A stretch of DNA of 64,000 nucleotides. Origin: Nocardia sp. SYP-A9097. GTDB taxonomy: Bacteria > Actinomycetota > Actinomycetes > Mycobacteriales > Mycobacteriaceae. This document shows, piece by piece, positions 55,421 through 63,642 of the stretch. The position numbers and the translations under genes are program-made. Under the pieces are notes generated by a model. The model saw only the letters and a program-made list of their open reading frames with translations. It made no database searches and was not told the origin of the DNA. The number at the start of each line of letters is the position of its first letter. Positions within the stretch are counted from its first letter, which is position 1. The stretch covers positions 372,001 through 436,000 of the forward strand of contig NZ_WJIC01000003.1 of assembly GCF_009649815.1 (NCBI RefSeq). The letters run 5' to 3'.

Positions 55421-56266
55421 ATGGATGAGAACCGCCAGCCGCGGATCGGTACGGTCGAACGCGAGCGCGCGTTCGAAGTACTCAAACAACACCTCGCCGC
55501 GGATCGCATCAATCTCACCGAATTCGACGAGCGGGCGGTGCGCATTCACGCCGCCGCGACGCAGTCCCAGATCGACTCGGTTTTCGCCGACCTACCCGCA
55601 CTATCGAAGAGCCCAGGCCGCTGGAAGCGATTCGCCGCACCCGCGGCTCTGGGTGGTGCACTGCTGGTTTCGGTCGGCGCCGGCGCGACCGTCGTGGTCG
55701 ACCATTCGCATTCGCAGGCCACACGGACGATCGTTGTCACCACCGTCGTCGGGCCCACCGCCAGCCTCCCAGCTACGACGACGCAGGCGACGGTGACATC
55801 GTCGTCGACGATCCACTCGACCACAACGCCCACCAGTGCGGCCTCGGGTACCCCGGTCCCCGGGGTGCAGTACCTGATGGACCTGCGAAAGCTGGACGGC
55901 GCAACCTATCTCAATTTCAATAGCGGCCCCGCCGAGGTGTCGGGCACCAGCTATACCCGTTCGATCATGCTCGATCCGGACGGCCGCCATCTGGCATTCG
56001 TCGAATACGACCTCTCCCGGAAATACGCGCACCTCGATGGCGCCCTGGGCGTCCGTGACGACGCGACCCCGACCGGCATGGCAATGCGTTTCCAGATCTA
56101 TGCCGACGAGGTCCTGGTCGCCGACTCCATCGTCAAACTCGGTGACACCGCCCCGATCCACGTCGACTTCGACCGCCCACTCCGCCTGCGCCTCCAGGTC
56201 ACCAACCTGAACCCCGGTGGCGACGCATACGCCATCTTCGGAGACCTCCGAGCGACTGCTAACTGA
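55421..56266 (+). CDS. DUF1707-TM-NPCBM-like protein
   Basis: 281 residues. DUF1707 at about 5-60: RIGTVERERAFEVLKQHLAA, INLTEFDERAVRIHAAATQS. A TM helix at about 68-90 (PAALGGALLVSVGAGATVVV). A Thr/Ser-rich stalk. C-terminal NPCBM-like part: TYLNFNSGPAEVSGTSYTRS, FVEYDLSRKYAHLDGALGVR, MRFQIYADEVLVADSIVKLG. This resembles the C-terminal domain of the SEFIR gene next door. The binding domain faces out by topology. Function unknown. Confidence 0.72.
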   Translation: MDENRQPRIGTVERERAFEVLKQHLAADRINLTEFDERAVRIHAAATQSQIDSVFADLPALSKSPGRWKRFAAPAALGGALLVSVGAGATVVVDHSHSQATRTIVVTTVVGPTASLPATTTQATVTSSSTIHSTTTPTSAASGTPVPGVQYLMDLRKLDGATYLNFNSGPAEVSGTSYTRSIMLDPDGRHLAFVEYDLSRKYAHLDGALGVRDDATPTGMAMRFQIYADEVLVADSIVKLGDTAPIHVDFDRPLRLRLQVTNLNPGGDAYAIFGDLRATAN

Positions 56267-56273
56267 CGCGCGC

Positions 56274-56806
56274 TCAGTTGCGGATGGTGAGGACGATAGC
56301 GGCGGTGACCAACGCGAGGAGGAGGGCGGCGAAGCCATTTCTGAGGCCAGGGGCGCGGAGGGTGGGGATGTAGTGGTCGAGGGCGTATGTGCCGGGGCCG
56401 GTGAGGGTTAGGGCGGTGGTGGTGGCGGTTAGTAGGAGTTCGTATTCGATGCCTTTGGGGCGAAGAAGCCGTTGCCCCATTTGATGGCGAGGGCGTTGAG
56501 GAGGGTGCCTACGAGGGCTGCGGCTGCCAGGGGAGTGAGGAGGCCGAGGGTTAGGGCCAGGCCGCCGAGGGTTTCGGTTAGGCCGGCGATGGTCGCCATG
56601 GTGTGGGCGGCGGGGTAGCCGGTGCTGGTGAAGAAGGCGGCGGTGCCGGTGAGGCCGCCGCCGTTGAACCAGCCGAAGAGTTTCTGGGTGCCGTGGGCCG
56701 CCATGGTCAGGCCGACCGCTACTCGGAGGATCAGCAGGCCGAGGTCGTAGGGGGTGGTTGTCGGAACTGTTTCGGTGGGTCGGGCGGGAGCGGAAATCAT
56801 GGTCAT
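56274..56806 (-). pseudogene. DoxX-family membrane protein, frameshifted
   Basis: ATG 56806 (MTMISAPARP; 56800 also possible) starts a DoxX protein: YDLGLLILRVAVGLTMAAHG, QKLFGWFNGGGLTGTAAFF, LGGLALTLGLLTPLAAAALV. At WGNGFFAPK the frame turns to ASNTNSY and stops (56429). Shifting one base gives WGNGFFAPKGIEYELLLTAT, the normal family sequence, continuing to 56274. A fifth C at 56457-56460 restores it. Membrane four-helix protein linked to redox/thiol stress and quinone systems. Likely functional if the shift is a sequencing error. Downstream of the dioxygenase gene. Confidence 0.8.
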
Positions 56807-56829
56807 GAGAATGACTTTCGTGAGTGTGA

Positions 56830-57603
56830 TCAGCCGAGCTGGATGGACCGGCGTGCCATGCCGAACCAGTAGCCGTCGATGACGGTGCGGAGGGTGTTCA
56901 GATCGGATTCGCCCGCCCCGAGGGTGACGAACAGGGGTGCGAAGTGTTCGGTGCGGGGGTGTGCCAGTTGTGCGGCGGGGGCGGTGTCGCGGAAGTTCAG
57001 TAGGGTGTCGATATCGTTGGCGGCCAGCGCTTCTCGACCCCATTCGTCGAATTCGACGGTGAACGAGTAGGCGTGGTCGTCATCGCCGGTCATGGCGCGC
57101 AGATTGTGTGTGAAGAATCCACTGCCGACGATCAGCACACCCTGCTCGCGCAGCGGGGCGAGGGTGCGGCCGAGGTCGAAGAGGGCTCGCGGGTCCAGTG
57201 TCGGAATGGATAGCTGTAGAACCGGGATGTCGGCACCGGGGTACATCTCTTTGAGCGGCACGTACGCTCCGTGATCCAGACCGCGGTCGGGAAAATCCTG
57301 CACGGTCGTACCAGGCTGGTAGATCAGCGCGCGGACCTCGGCGGCGAGCTCCGGCGCACCCGGTGCGGCGTAAGTGACGTCGTAGTAGCGCTTTTCGAAT
57401 CCACCGAAGTCGTAAACCAGCGGAACGGTCGTGGTCGCACCGAGCGCGATCGGCGCGGTCTCCCAATGCGCGGACACCACGAGAATCGCTCGCGGCCTGG
57501 GCAGTTCACGTCCCCACGCGGCGAGTTCACCGGGCCAGCGCGCATGGTCGGCCAACGGCGGCGCGCCATGCGAGAGATACAGCACGGGCATGTTGCCGGC
57601 CAT
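56830..57603 (-). CDS. LigB/DODA-type extradiol dioxygenase
   Basis: 257 residues. LYLSHGAPPL, VSAHWETAPIA, TYAAPGAPELAAEV, RGLDHGAYVPLKEMYPGADI, GSGFFTHNLRAM: the His/Glu pattern of class III (4,5-DOPA-like) dioxygenases. ATG 57603 with GGAGGG 8 bp upstream. A TGTTCAAATTTGAACA palindrome lies about 26 bp upstream, so it is probably repressed by the MarR gene. DoxX follows, likely co-transcribed. Substrate unknown (catechol-like). Confidence 0.85.
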   Translation of the reverse strand: MAGNMPVLYLSHGAPPLADHARWPGELAAWGRELPRPRAILVVSAHWETAPIALGATTTVPLVYDFGGFEKRYYDVTYAAPGAPELAAEVRALIYQPGTTVQDFPDRGLDHGAYVPLKEMYPGADIPVLQLSIPTLDPRALFDLGRTLAPLREQGVLIVGSGFFTHNLRAMTGDDDHAYSFTVEFDEWGREALAANDIDTLLNFRDTAPAAQLAHPRTEHFAPLFVTLGAGESDLNTLRTVIDGYWFGMARRSIQLG

Positions 57604-57628
57604 CAAGATCACCCTCCTTCACGGGAGA

Positions 57629-57679
57629 TGTTCAAATTTGAACAACCACCACGCTAGCAGCTTGTTCAAATTTGAACAA
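57629..57679. promoter_or_regulatory. Two perfect MarR-type palindromes in the divergent region
   Basis: TGTTCAAATTTGAACA at 57629-57644 (16 bp) and TTGTTCAAATTTGAACAA at 57662-57679 (18 bp), centres 34 bp apart, i.e. a bit over three helical turns. They flank both promoters; the second overlaps a possible -35 of the MarR gene (TTGTTC) with TATGGT at 57687-57692 as -10. The - strand arm covers the dioxygenase promoter. Confidence 0.9.
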
Positions 57680-57698
57680 CATCCGCTATGGTGGGGGA

Positions 57699-58148
57699 GT
57701 GCGCGATCCCAAGTGGTTGAACGACCGCGAGATGCGGACCTGGCAGAGCTTCCTCGCGGCGGGCGCGCTGGTGGGTCGCGAGGTGGAACGCCACCTCAAA
57801 CAGGAGGGTCTCTCGCACACCCAATACGAAGTTCTGGTGCGGCTGGCCGACGCACCCGACGGCGCGGTCCGCATGACCGAACTCGCCGATGCGCTCTACA
57901 CCTCCAAGAGTGGCCTGAACTACCAGGTCACTCTTCTGGAAAAGGCCGGTCTGGTGCGCCGCGAGAGCTGTTCGACCGATGTGCGGGGCGTGCTCGCGGT
58001 CCTCACCGCGGCCGGACGCGCCCGACTCGCCGAAATCGCCCCGGGCCATGTCGAAGTCGTGCGCAACGCTCTGATCAGCGCACTCACCCCGGCGCAGCAG
58101 CAGGCCATTGCGGATGGGCTCGGTGAAGTCGCGCGCCGCCTCGCATAA
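57699..58148 (+). CDS. MarR-family regulator
   Basis: 149 residues. GLSHTQYEVLVRLADAP, MTELADALYTSKSGLNYQVT (recognition helix), LLEKAGLVRRESCSTDVRGV (wing), LTPAQQQAIADGLGEVARRL. The GTG at 57699 lies 7 bp after TATGGT, so translation may be leaderless; the longer TTG start at 57672 lies inside the operator. Cys in RRESCSTD could be a redox-sensing residue as in some MarR proteins, but this is speculation. Confidence 0.88.
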   Translation: MRDPKWLNDREMRTWQSFLAAGALVGREVERHLKQEGLSHTQYEVLVRLADAPDGAVRMTELADALYTSKSGLNYQVTLLEKAGLVRRESCSTDVRGVLAVLTAAGRARLAEIAPGHVEVVRNALISALTPAQQQAIADGLGEVARRLA

Positions 58149-58155
58149 TGTGTGC

Positions 58156-59175
58156 ATGCAGCGACAGAGGTCGGCTCCACGATGGTCCCGATTAGCCCGT
58201 GCCGGAACACTTTTCGGTCTGATTGTGCAATTGCTGATCAGCGGCTGCGCGCAGGGCCCCGCCGCGCCCGTGCTGACTCCGCCCGAGCGGAATGCCCCGG
58301 GCAGCGCGGATTATCTGCTGGAGTCGAGCGATAAATACTATTCCGATCTGCGGGCGACCCTGCCCGGTGTCGACAACCCCGCGACCCGGGCGAATCTGGA
58401 GCGGTTGATCCGAACCCCGATCGCCGAATGGCTGCCGCATTCGCTGGATGTGACGGCCGGAACGATTCGACAGGATATCGCCCGTGCACAGGCCGCGAAT
58501 TCCATACCGATGTTCGTGGCATACAACATTCCCGGGCGAGACCTGCAGGGCGAATCGGGCGGGGGACTCGATGGCGCCGAATCGTATCGGCAATGGATTC
58601 AGGGCGTCAGCAGGGAGATCGGCGGCAATCCCGCGATTGTGATCGTGGAGCCGGACGCGCTGGCCCATGCCACCGAGATGGACGAGGCCGGGCGCACCGC
58701 AAGATTGGCTCTCCTGGGCGTCGCCTACGCCGAGCTGCAACACAATCCGAATACCGCCGTCTATCTCGATGTCGGCAACAGCACCTGGGTGGATCCGGCA
58801 CGCGTCGCGGAGCTATTACGGGTGGTGAGCCCGACCCGGCCCGTGGCGGGGATTTCGCTGAATGTGGCGAACCGCCGCCCGGAGGCCGAAATACGCTCGT
58901 ACGCAACCCGAATCGAGCAGGCGTACGGGCATGAACTGTATGTGATGATCGACGACTCGGTGAACGGCGCGGTGCATACCGCCGATCTGGTCGACTGGTG
59001 CAATCCCGCCGGGCAGAAGGTGGGCAGGGTGCCCGATACGCGATTCGATCGCAATGCCACGGTCGAATACGCCTTCATCAAGACACCCGGACAATCCGAC
59101 GGCCGTTGCGGCACCAGCGACACTCCCGCCGGCGAATTCGACCGAAAACTCCTGCTGGATCAGCTGTCCGATTGA
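58156..59175 (+). CDS. GH6-family glycoside hydrolase, lipoprotein (CslZ-like)
   Basis: 339 residues. Lipobox LLISGC after a hydrophobic signal (GTLFGLIVQL). GH6 motifs: FVAYNIPGRD, YRQWIQGVSREIGGNPAIVI, VEPDALAHAT (Asp167, the probable general acid), VYLDVGNSTWVDP, and PAGEFDRKLLLDQL near the end. Endoglucanase/cellobiohydrolase-type beta-1,4-glucan hydrolase, exported to the cell surface. CATAAT at 58144-58149 and the absence of a ribosome site fit a leaderless start. Convergent with the glxA-like gene with 3 bp between stops. In Streptomyces a GH6 enzyme sits beside cslA/glxA. Confidence 0.87.
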   Translation: MQRQRSAPRWSRLARAGTLFGLIVQLLISGCAQGPAAPVLTPPERNAPGSADYLLESSDKYYSDLRATLPGVDNPATRANLERLIRTPIAEWLPHSLDVTAGTIRQDIARAQAANSIPMFVAYNIPGRDLQGESGGGLDGAESYRQWIQGVSREIGGNPAIVIVEPDALAHATEMDEAGRTARLALLGVAYAELQHNPNTAVYLDVGNSTWVDPARVAELLRVVSPTRPVAGISLNVANRRPEAEIRSYATRIEQAYGHELYVMIDDSVNGAVHTADLVDWCNPAGQKVGRVPDTRFDRNATVEYAFIKTPGQSDGRCGTSDTPAGEFDRKLLLDQLSD

Positions 59176-59178
59176 CCG

Positions 59179-61131
59179 TCAGCCCAGGTGCACCCACTTC
59201 GCCACACTGGGCACGCCGGCGGCATCGACCACGAACAGCATGTAATAGCCGGACGGCGCGATGGCGGGATTATCGGGCAGCGACACCGAAATACCTTGCT
59301 CGGTCGGCGTGAACGGCAGATCGATCACCCGCTGATTGGTATCGGTCACATGCGTGATCGCCGACGGCGTCATCAACCGCGCATACTTGATCTCCGAGGC
59401 CGCCACGCCCGCAACACCATTGCGCACCTGGAAATCGAAGACGCCGCCCCGCTGGATCTCGTCGGGCCCGCCGCTGATCCCCGGCCGCGCGACCGCGCCC
59501 CCATCGGGTTTGAAAAGGTAAGGCGGAGTGTATATCTCGATGCGCCGCTCGAACTTTCCGGGTAGCGTGTTCTTCCGATCCGCGAACAGCGGATTCGACC
59601 CCTCGGTCATGATCTGACCCGACGGCAGCAATACCGCCGACGAGTGATAGTCCCGGCCCACGGTCGGATCGGCCATCGGATGCAGTCCACCCTGCTGATC
59701 CAGCAGATAACTCGCGAGAATATCGCTCGCGCCCCGCCCTCGATAATCGTTGGCGCCGTTGGTGATGAATACATCCCCGCTGGGCAGCGTCACCAGATTC
59801 GGATACCGCGTGCCCCGAGGCAGCGTGGCGAACGGCTCGAACTTCGGCTGTTCCGCCTTCAGATCCACAATGTCGATGCGCCCGGTCGAGAGGTCCGAAT
59901 CACCCACGCCGCCACCGCCGACCACGAGCAGTCGCTGATCCTGGACGGGTCCGAGCCAGGTCGACGAACCGGTCTCGAGCATATTCGGATCGCGAATTCC
60001 GGGCACCAGCTGAAATGAATTGTCGTTCAGATTCCACAATCCCGGATCGCGGTGCTCCTCGGCCGGACCCCAGCCGGTGCTCGGCCCGCTGAAGAACAGT
60101 TTGCCGGGCGTCGCGGTCTGGAAGACCGAGGGATAGGTGGGAAAGTACCGGCGCAGGTCATCGCGCTCGGTCCATACCTTGGTGTCGGGATCGTAGATTT
60201 CGGTCTGGCCGTCCAGGATTCGCCCGGAACCGTCGAGTCCGGACAGCACGATGACCTTCCCGTCCGGCAGCCGGGTGAGCGTCGGATACCAGCGCGCGTA
60301 CGCCATACTGCCCACTGCCGCATAGGTTTCGGTCCACGGATTGAAGACGAAGGAGGAGTCGATCCCCTGATATTCCTTCTTCTTCAGTGCCATTTCCGGG
60401 GCGAAGCCGTACAGGTTCTGCTGCTCCTCGTAGGTGAGCCCGCCGATCTGATAGTGGTCATTGCGATCCCAGACACCGTCCGTGCCGGCGTCCTCCGCGG
60501 CGACGTACACATTGCGGTCGGTGGCCGAAACCTTGTACGTCACAGGATCTTTGGACGCAGCCGGGATGGTGATATCGCGATCCGATCGATACACCTTCCC
60601 GCTGTCCTTACCGGTGAAGATCGTCCCCTTGGGTACGAAGGCCGGATGATCCGGATTCTCATTGCGAATCGTCATATATCCGCCCGCATGGGTGAGATTC
60701 GCGGGTAGCACCTCATAGCTCTGCGTGCCGCCCGCGATCAGGACCGTGCCATCGGGCAGATAGGCGTGATCGGAGCAGAACAGGTCCTGCGGTGTCTCGA
60801 TGCGTTTGGCGGTCCGGGTCTCGGGATCGAAGATGAGCGAGGTGTAGATGCTCTTATCGGAGTTGTGATGGTCATTGCCGCTGCCGGCGATGAGGAGCAG
60901 TTTGCCGGTCGGCAGCACGATCGAGTGAATGATATTGGCGTCGATATCATTCGGCAGGGTGACGACCTCCCATTTGCCGAATTTCGCCTTGTAGTCGTCG
61001 GAGTTGATCAGCCGGGTGTGCTGGAAGCGGTGGTAGAGCGCCGATGCCGTTGCGGTGGTGGCGATTCCGAGTGTTCCCACCACCACAAGCGTCACTATCC
61101 AGCGCACGAATCGAGTCGGTGTCCGCTTCAA
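59179..61131 (-). CDS. glxA: GlxA-like radical copper oxidase
   Basis: 650 residues, N-terminal TM anchor (FVRWIVTLVVVGTLGIATTA). Galactose-oxidase-type propeller with DUF1929 C-terminal domain. Cys119 in DLFCSDHAYLPDGTVLIAGG and Tyr282 in AYARWYPTLTRLPDGKV are the expected cross-link pair; Tyr in VGRDYHSSAVLLPSGQ with His, and the last domain (YTPPYLFKPDGGAVARP), supply the other copper ligands. In Streptomyces GlxA oxidises a glycan made by CslA at hyphal tips. The TTG start (61131) overlaps the TGA of the CslA gene (TTGA) with AGGAG upstream, so translation is coupled. Confidence 0.88.
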   Translation of the reverse strand: MKRTPTRFVRWIVTLVVVGTLGIATTATASALYHRFQHTRLINSDDYKAKFGKWEVVTLPNDIDANIIHSIVLPTGKLLLIAGSGNDHHNSDKSIYTSLIFDPETRTAKRIETPQDLFCSDHAYLPDGTVLIAGGTQSYEVLPANLTHAGGYMTIRNENPDHPAFVPKGTIFTGKDSGKVYRSDRDITIPAASKDPVTYKVSATDRNVYVAAEDAGTDGVWDRNDHYQIGGLTYEEQQNLYGFAPEMALKKKEYQGIDSSFVFNPWTETYAAVGSMAYARWYPTLTRLPDGKVIVLSGLDGSGRILDGQTEIYDPDTKVWTERDDLRRYFPTYPSVFQTATPGKLFFSGPSTGWGPAEEHRDPGLWNLNDNSFQLVPGIRDPNMLETGSSTWLGPVQDQRLLVVGGGGVGDSDLSTGRIDIVDLKAEQPKFEPFATLPRGTRYPNLVTLPSGDVFITNGANDYRGRGASDILASYLLDQQGGLHPMADPTVGRDYHSSAVLLPSGQIMTEGSNPLFADRKNTLPGKFERRIEIYTPPYLFKPDGGAVARPGISGGPDEIQRGGVFDFQVRNGVAGVAASEIKYARLMTPSAITHVTDTNQRVIDLPFTPTEQGISVSLPDNPAIAPSGYYMLFVVDAAGVPSVAKWVHLG

Positions 61132-63011
61132 CTCGCCCGCTCCTGCTCCGGCATCACGGTGACCACGAATTCCGCTGTGCCGCTGTGCCGTCGGGCACTC
61201 CAGGAGATCCAGGCCGGGTTCAGCAGCCACACCAGCACCGGCGCGGCCGAGATCAGGGCACCGAAGACCGGCCAGGTCATGGTGGCCGGGGCGGCGTATC
61301 CGCGCACCGTGGTCAGCACCGCCACCGCGAGATAGAACGCGAGCCACATCAGATTCAGCCGGAAGGTGAACCAGCTGTCGCCCTGGCTCTTGGACCCCTT
61401 CGGTGTGACATCGAATCCCACGCGCCGCCGTAGCAGGCATTTGATCAGCGAATTGGCATATACCGGAGCGGTTATGACGCTCATGAACATCCCGTAGACG
61501 CCCCACGAGTTGGAGGTCTCGTACGGGCTCACATTGTGCCGCCGCACCCAGGTGTACAGGGTCATCTGGCTCACCGAGGCCCAGCCGTAGAACAGGAACC
61601 AGCTGTCCGGCGATACCACCGCCCCGCTGACGCCGAACCAGCTGAACATCGCCACATTGGCCGCACCCAGCAGCCAGACGATGCCCATGACGGGGTAGAA
61701 CGCCATCAGCAGCAGATAGTGCGTGACCCGCGCCGGTGTGCGCCACATGCGCAGCATCTGGAAGACGAACGGCCCGAACAGCATGTGCTCGATAGCCCCA
61801 CGCGCCCAACGGTTCTGCTGTTTGTAGAAGTCGCCCCAGGAGGCAGGTCCCTCGCCGTGCGCGAGCAGGTCGGGGGTGTAGACGCCCTTCCAATGGTGTC
61901 CGGTCGCGGGATTGCGCCGGGGCAGGATGGCGAAGCTGGTCGCCATATCCTCGGTGATGGAGGGCTGGATGCCGCCGATGTCCGCGAGCACGCCGGTGCG
62001 GATCGCATAGCTGGTGCCGACGAGCATCGGTGCGCCATGCCAATTCGCCGCGGGCTGAATGAGACTGTGAAAGACGAACTGCTGGCTCTCGGCCAGTTTC
62101 GCGACGACATTGTCGGTGGCGTTGGCGTACGCCTGCGGTCCCGCCACGTACGCCACATCGGGGTCGTTGAAGTACCCGAGCATGCGTTCACCGAACTCCG
62201 GCATGGGCTTGTGATCCGGGTCGATACCCATTACCACGTCATAGTCGGGTAGTTCGGGGGTGTTACGAATCATGTCCAGTCCGGCATTGATATTGCCGAA
62301 TTTGGTTCGCGTCTCGAAGGGTCCGCGCTTTTGGTGGTAGCCGGGCTTGTCGCCTCGGGTCAGGTAGTGCACCCGATTGCCGGGGCGCCCGCGGTTCACC
62401 TCGTCGACCAATGCGCGCACCCGAGCGGGCTGCTCCGGATCGCCTTCGTCGAGTACGTACACATCGAAGACGCCGGGCTGTCGATGCCGAACCTGCCGTG
62501 CGGCGATCAGAGTTCGTTCGAGGACGGCGATGTCCTCGCTCTTGGGCACGAAGGTGATCAGCAGTGCGACATTCAGGCCCGGCCGCGCCCGGATCGGCAC
62601 GGGTTTGCGCGCCAGTGCCGTGGTCATCGACATCGCCATGACCAGTGCGAACCGGATCGCCTCCACGGTGACGACCAGGGTCACCATAATGATCGCGATG
62701 GCGCCGAACCGCTCGTACTTGTCGGTCGCGCCGAGGCCGTTGTCGATCAGCCACACCACATAACCCCCGCCCAAACCGAGCGAGAGCGCGGAGAGCGCGA
62801 TGGTGAAGGCGCGCCGCCGCCGGCCTTCCAGATGGCGGAATCCGATGGAATCGCCTACGCCATCGAGGATCTCGCCGGTGACGGTCGCCTTCGCATGTCT
62901 GTCGGCATCGAGATCTGTTGTGCGAGGCCAGGTTTCGGTGTTCTCGAACGGGAGTCGGGTAACGGATCTATTGCTCCGGGTCTCACGACCGACTCCGCGC
63001 AGGGTAGCCAC
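61128..63011 (-). CDS. cslA: Cellulose-synthase-like glycosyltransferase (CslA)
   Basis: 627 residues, GT2 membrane synthase. About six to seven TM helices. Catalytic motifs: VYVLDEGD, MGIDPDHKPMP (DxD-like), SITEDMATSF (TED), and FYKQQNRWARGAI (QxxRW). Builds a beta-1,4-linked glycan and exports it. Start GTG 63011, a leader of about 70 residues before TM1. Operon with the glxA-like gene, with the GH6 gene convergent: the same trio as the Streptomyces tip-polysaccharide locus. No PilZ domain or BcsB-type partner is visible. Confidence 0.88.
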   Translation of the reverse strand: MATLRGVGRETRSNRSVTRLPFENTETWPRTTDLDADRHAKATVTGEILDGVGDSIGFRHLEGRRRRAFTIALSALSLGLGGGYVVWLIDNGLGATDKYERFGAIAIIMVTLVVTVEAIRFALVMAMSMTTALARKPVPIRARPGLNVALLITFVPKSEDIAVLERTLIAARQVRHRQPGVFDVYVLDEGDPEQPARVRALVDEVNRGRPGNRVHYLTRGDKPGYHQKRGPFETRTKFGNINAGLDMIRNTPELPDYDVVMGIDPDHKPMPEFGERMLGYFNDPDVAYVAGPQAYANATDNVVAKLAESQQFVFHSLIQPAANWHGAPMLVGTSYAIRTGVLADIGGIQPSITEDMATSFAILPRRNPATGHHWKGVYTPDLLAHGEGPASWGDFYKQQNRWARGAIEHMLFGPFVFQMLRMWRTPARVTHYLLLMAFYPVMGIVWLLGAANVAMFSWFGVSGAVVSPDSWFLFYGWASVSQMTLYTWVRRHNVSPYETSNSWGVYGMFMSVITAPVYANSLIKCLLRRRVGFDVTPKGSKSQGDSWFTFRLNLMWLAFYLAVAVLTTVRGYAAPATMTWPVFGALISAAPVLVWLLNPAWISWSARRHSGTAEFVVTVMPEQERAS

Positions 63012-63290
63012 TCCTACCCTGTTTCGACTTTGTGGCGACCGATACGGGTCGCCGAAGACACCACGAACAGCAACGCATCCCCCCTGCCGGAGCGGGCCCT
63101 ACCGATCAACTGTTCCCCGACGAACGCTCAGGCTGAGATTAGCAGAGCAGGGGGTGATGTGTGTCCCTACTAGATTGGGCCACAATGGTTTCGAAGTCTA
63201 GCGAAACATTCGAAGCGAGGAATTCGCTGACGCGGCATCGCGTACCGCGCGGTACGCAAGTGGTACATACGCACCATATTGTGATCGAGT

Positions 63291-63572
63291 GTGCGCGTGG
63301 GAGACGAAAGCGCAGCCTCCGCTGGATCGCTCGACAGAACCGTTACGGATAGTTGGCGTTTCAGCCCCGGGGGTCGCGTCGACGACTTCGGTACCTACCG
63401 GTTCGTCTGCCCGGTCCCGGGTTGTCCCTGGACCCACGATGAGAACACCACCCACCGGAACCCAGGCTGGCGGGACCGGGTCGGCGTGGCGACGGAGGCG
63501 CACCTCGCCGCCGTCCACCCGCACTGGATTTACCCGGAGCACCCCCAAAACGGTTCCGCCGGAAGCGAATAG
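63291..63572 (+). CDS. Small C2H2-like zinc-finger protein
   Basis: 93 residues from GTG 63291. YRFVCPVPGCPWTHDENTTH supplies Cys-x4-Cys, and TEAHLAAVHPH gives two His four residues apart: a classical C2H2-like knuckle. Short and lacking other domains. Possibly DNA or protein binding. No clear ribosome site (GAGTGTGC region). 63012-63290 holds no other gene. Confidence 0.55.
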   Translation: MRVGDESAASAGSLDRTVTDSWRFSPGGRVDDFGTYRFVCPVPGCPWTHDENTTHRNPGWRDRVGVATEAHLAAVHPHWIYPEHPQNGSAGSE

Positions 63573-63642
63573 GGGCATCCACCTCTGGACAGAGTGTGTC
63601 CGGGGTCGCGACACGCGGGCAATGCACAGTTACGCTACGGCC

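Noticed and set aside
61132..62043. Upstream extension of the glxA-like frame
   Set aside because: Out-of-frame reading of cslA; the TTG at 61131 with AGGAG and the TTGA overlap is a better start.
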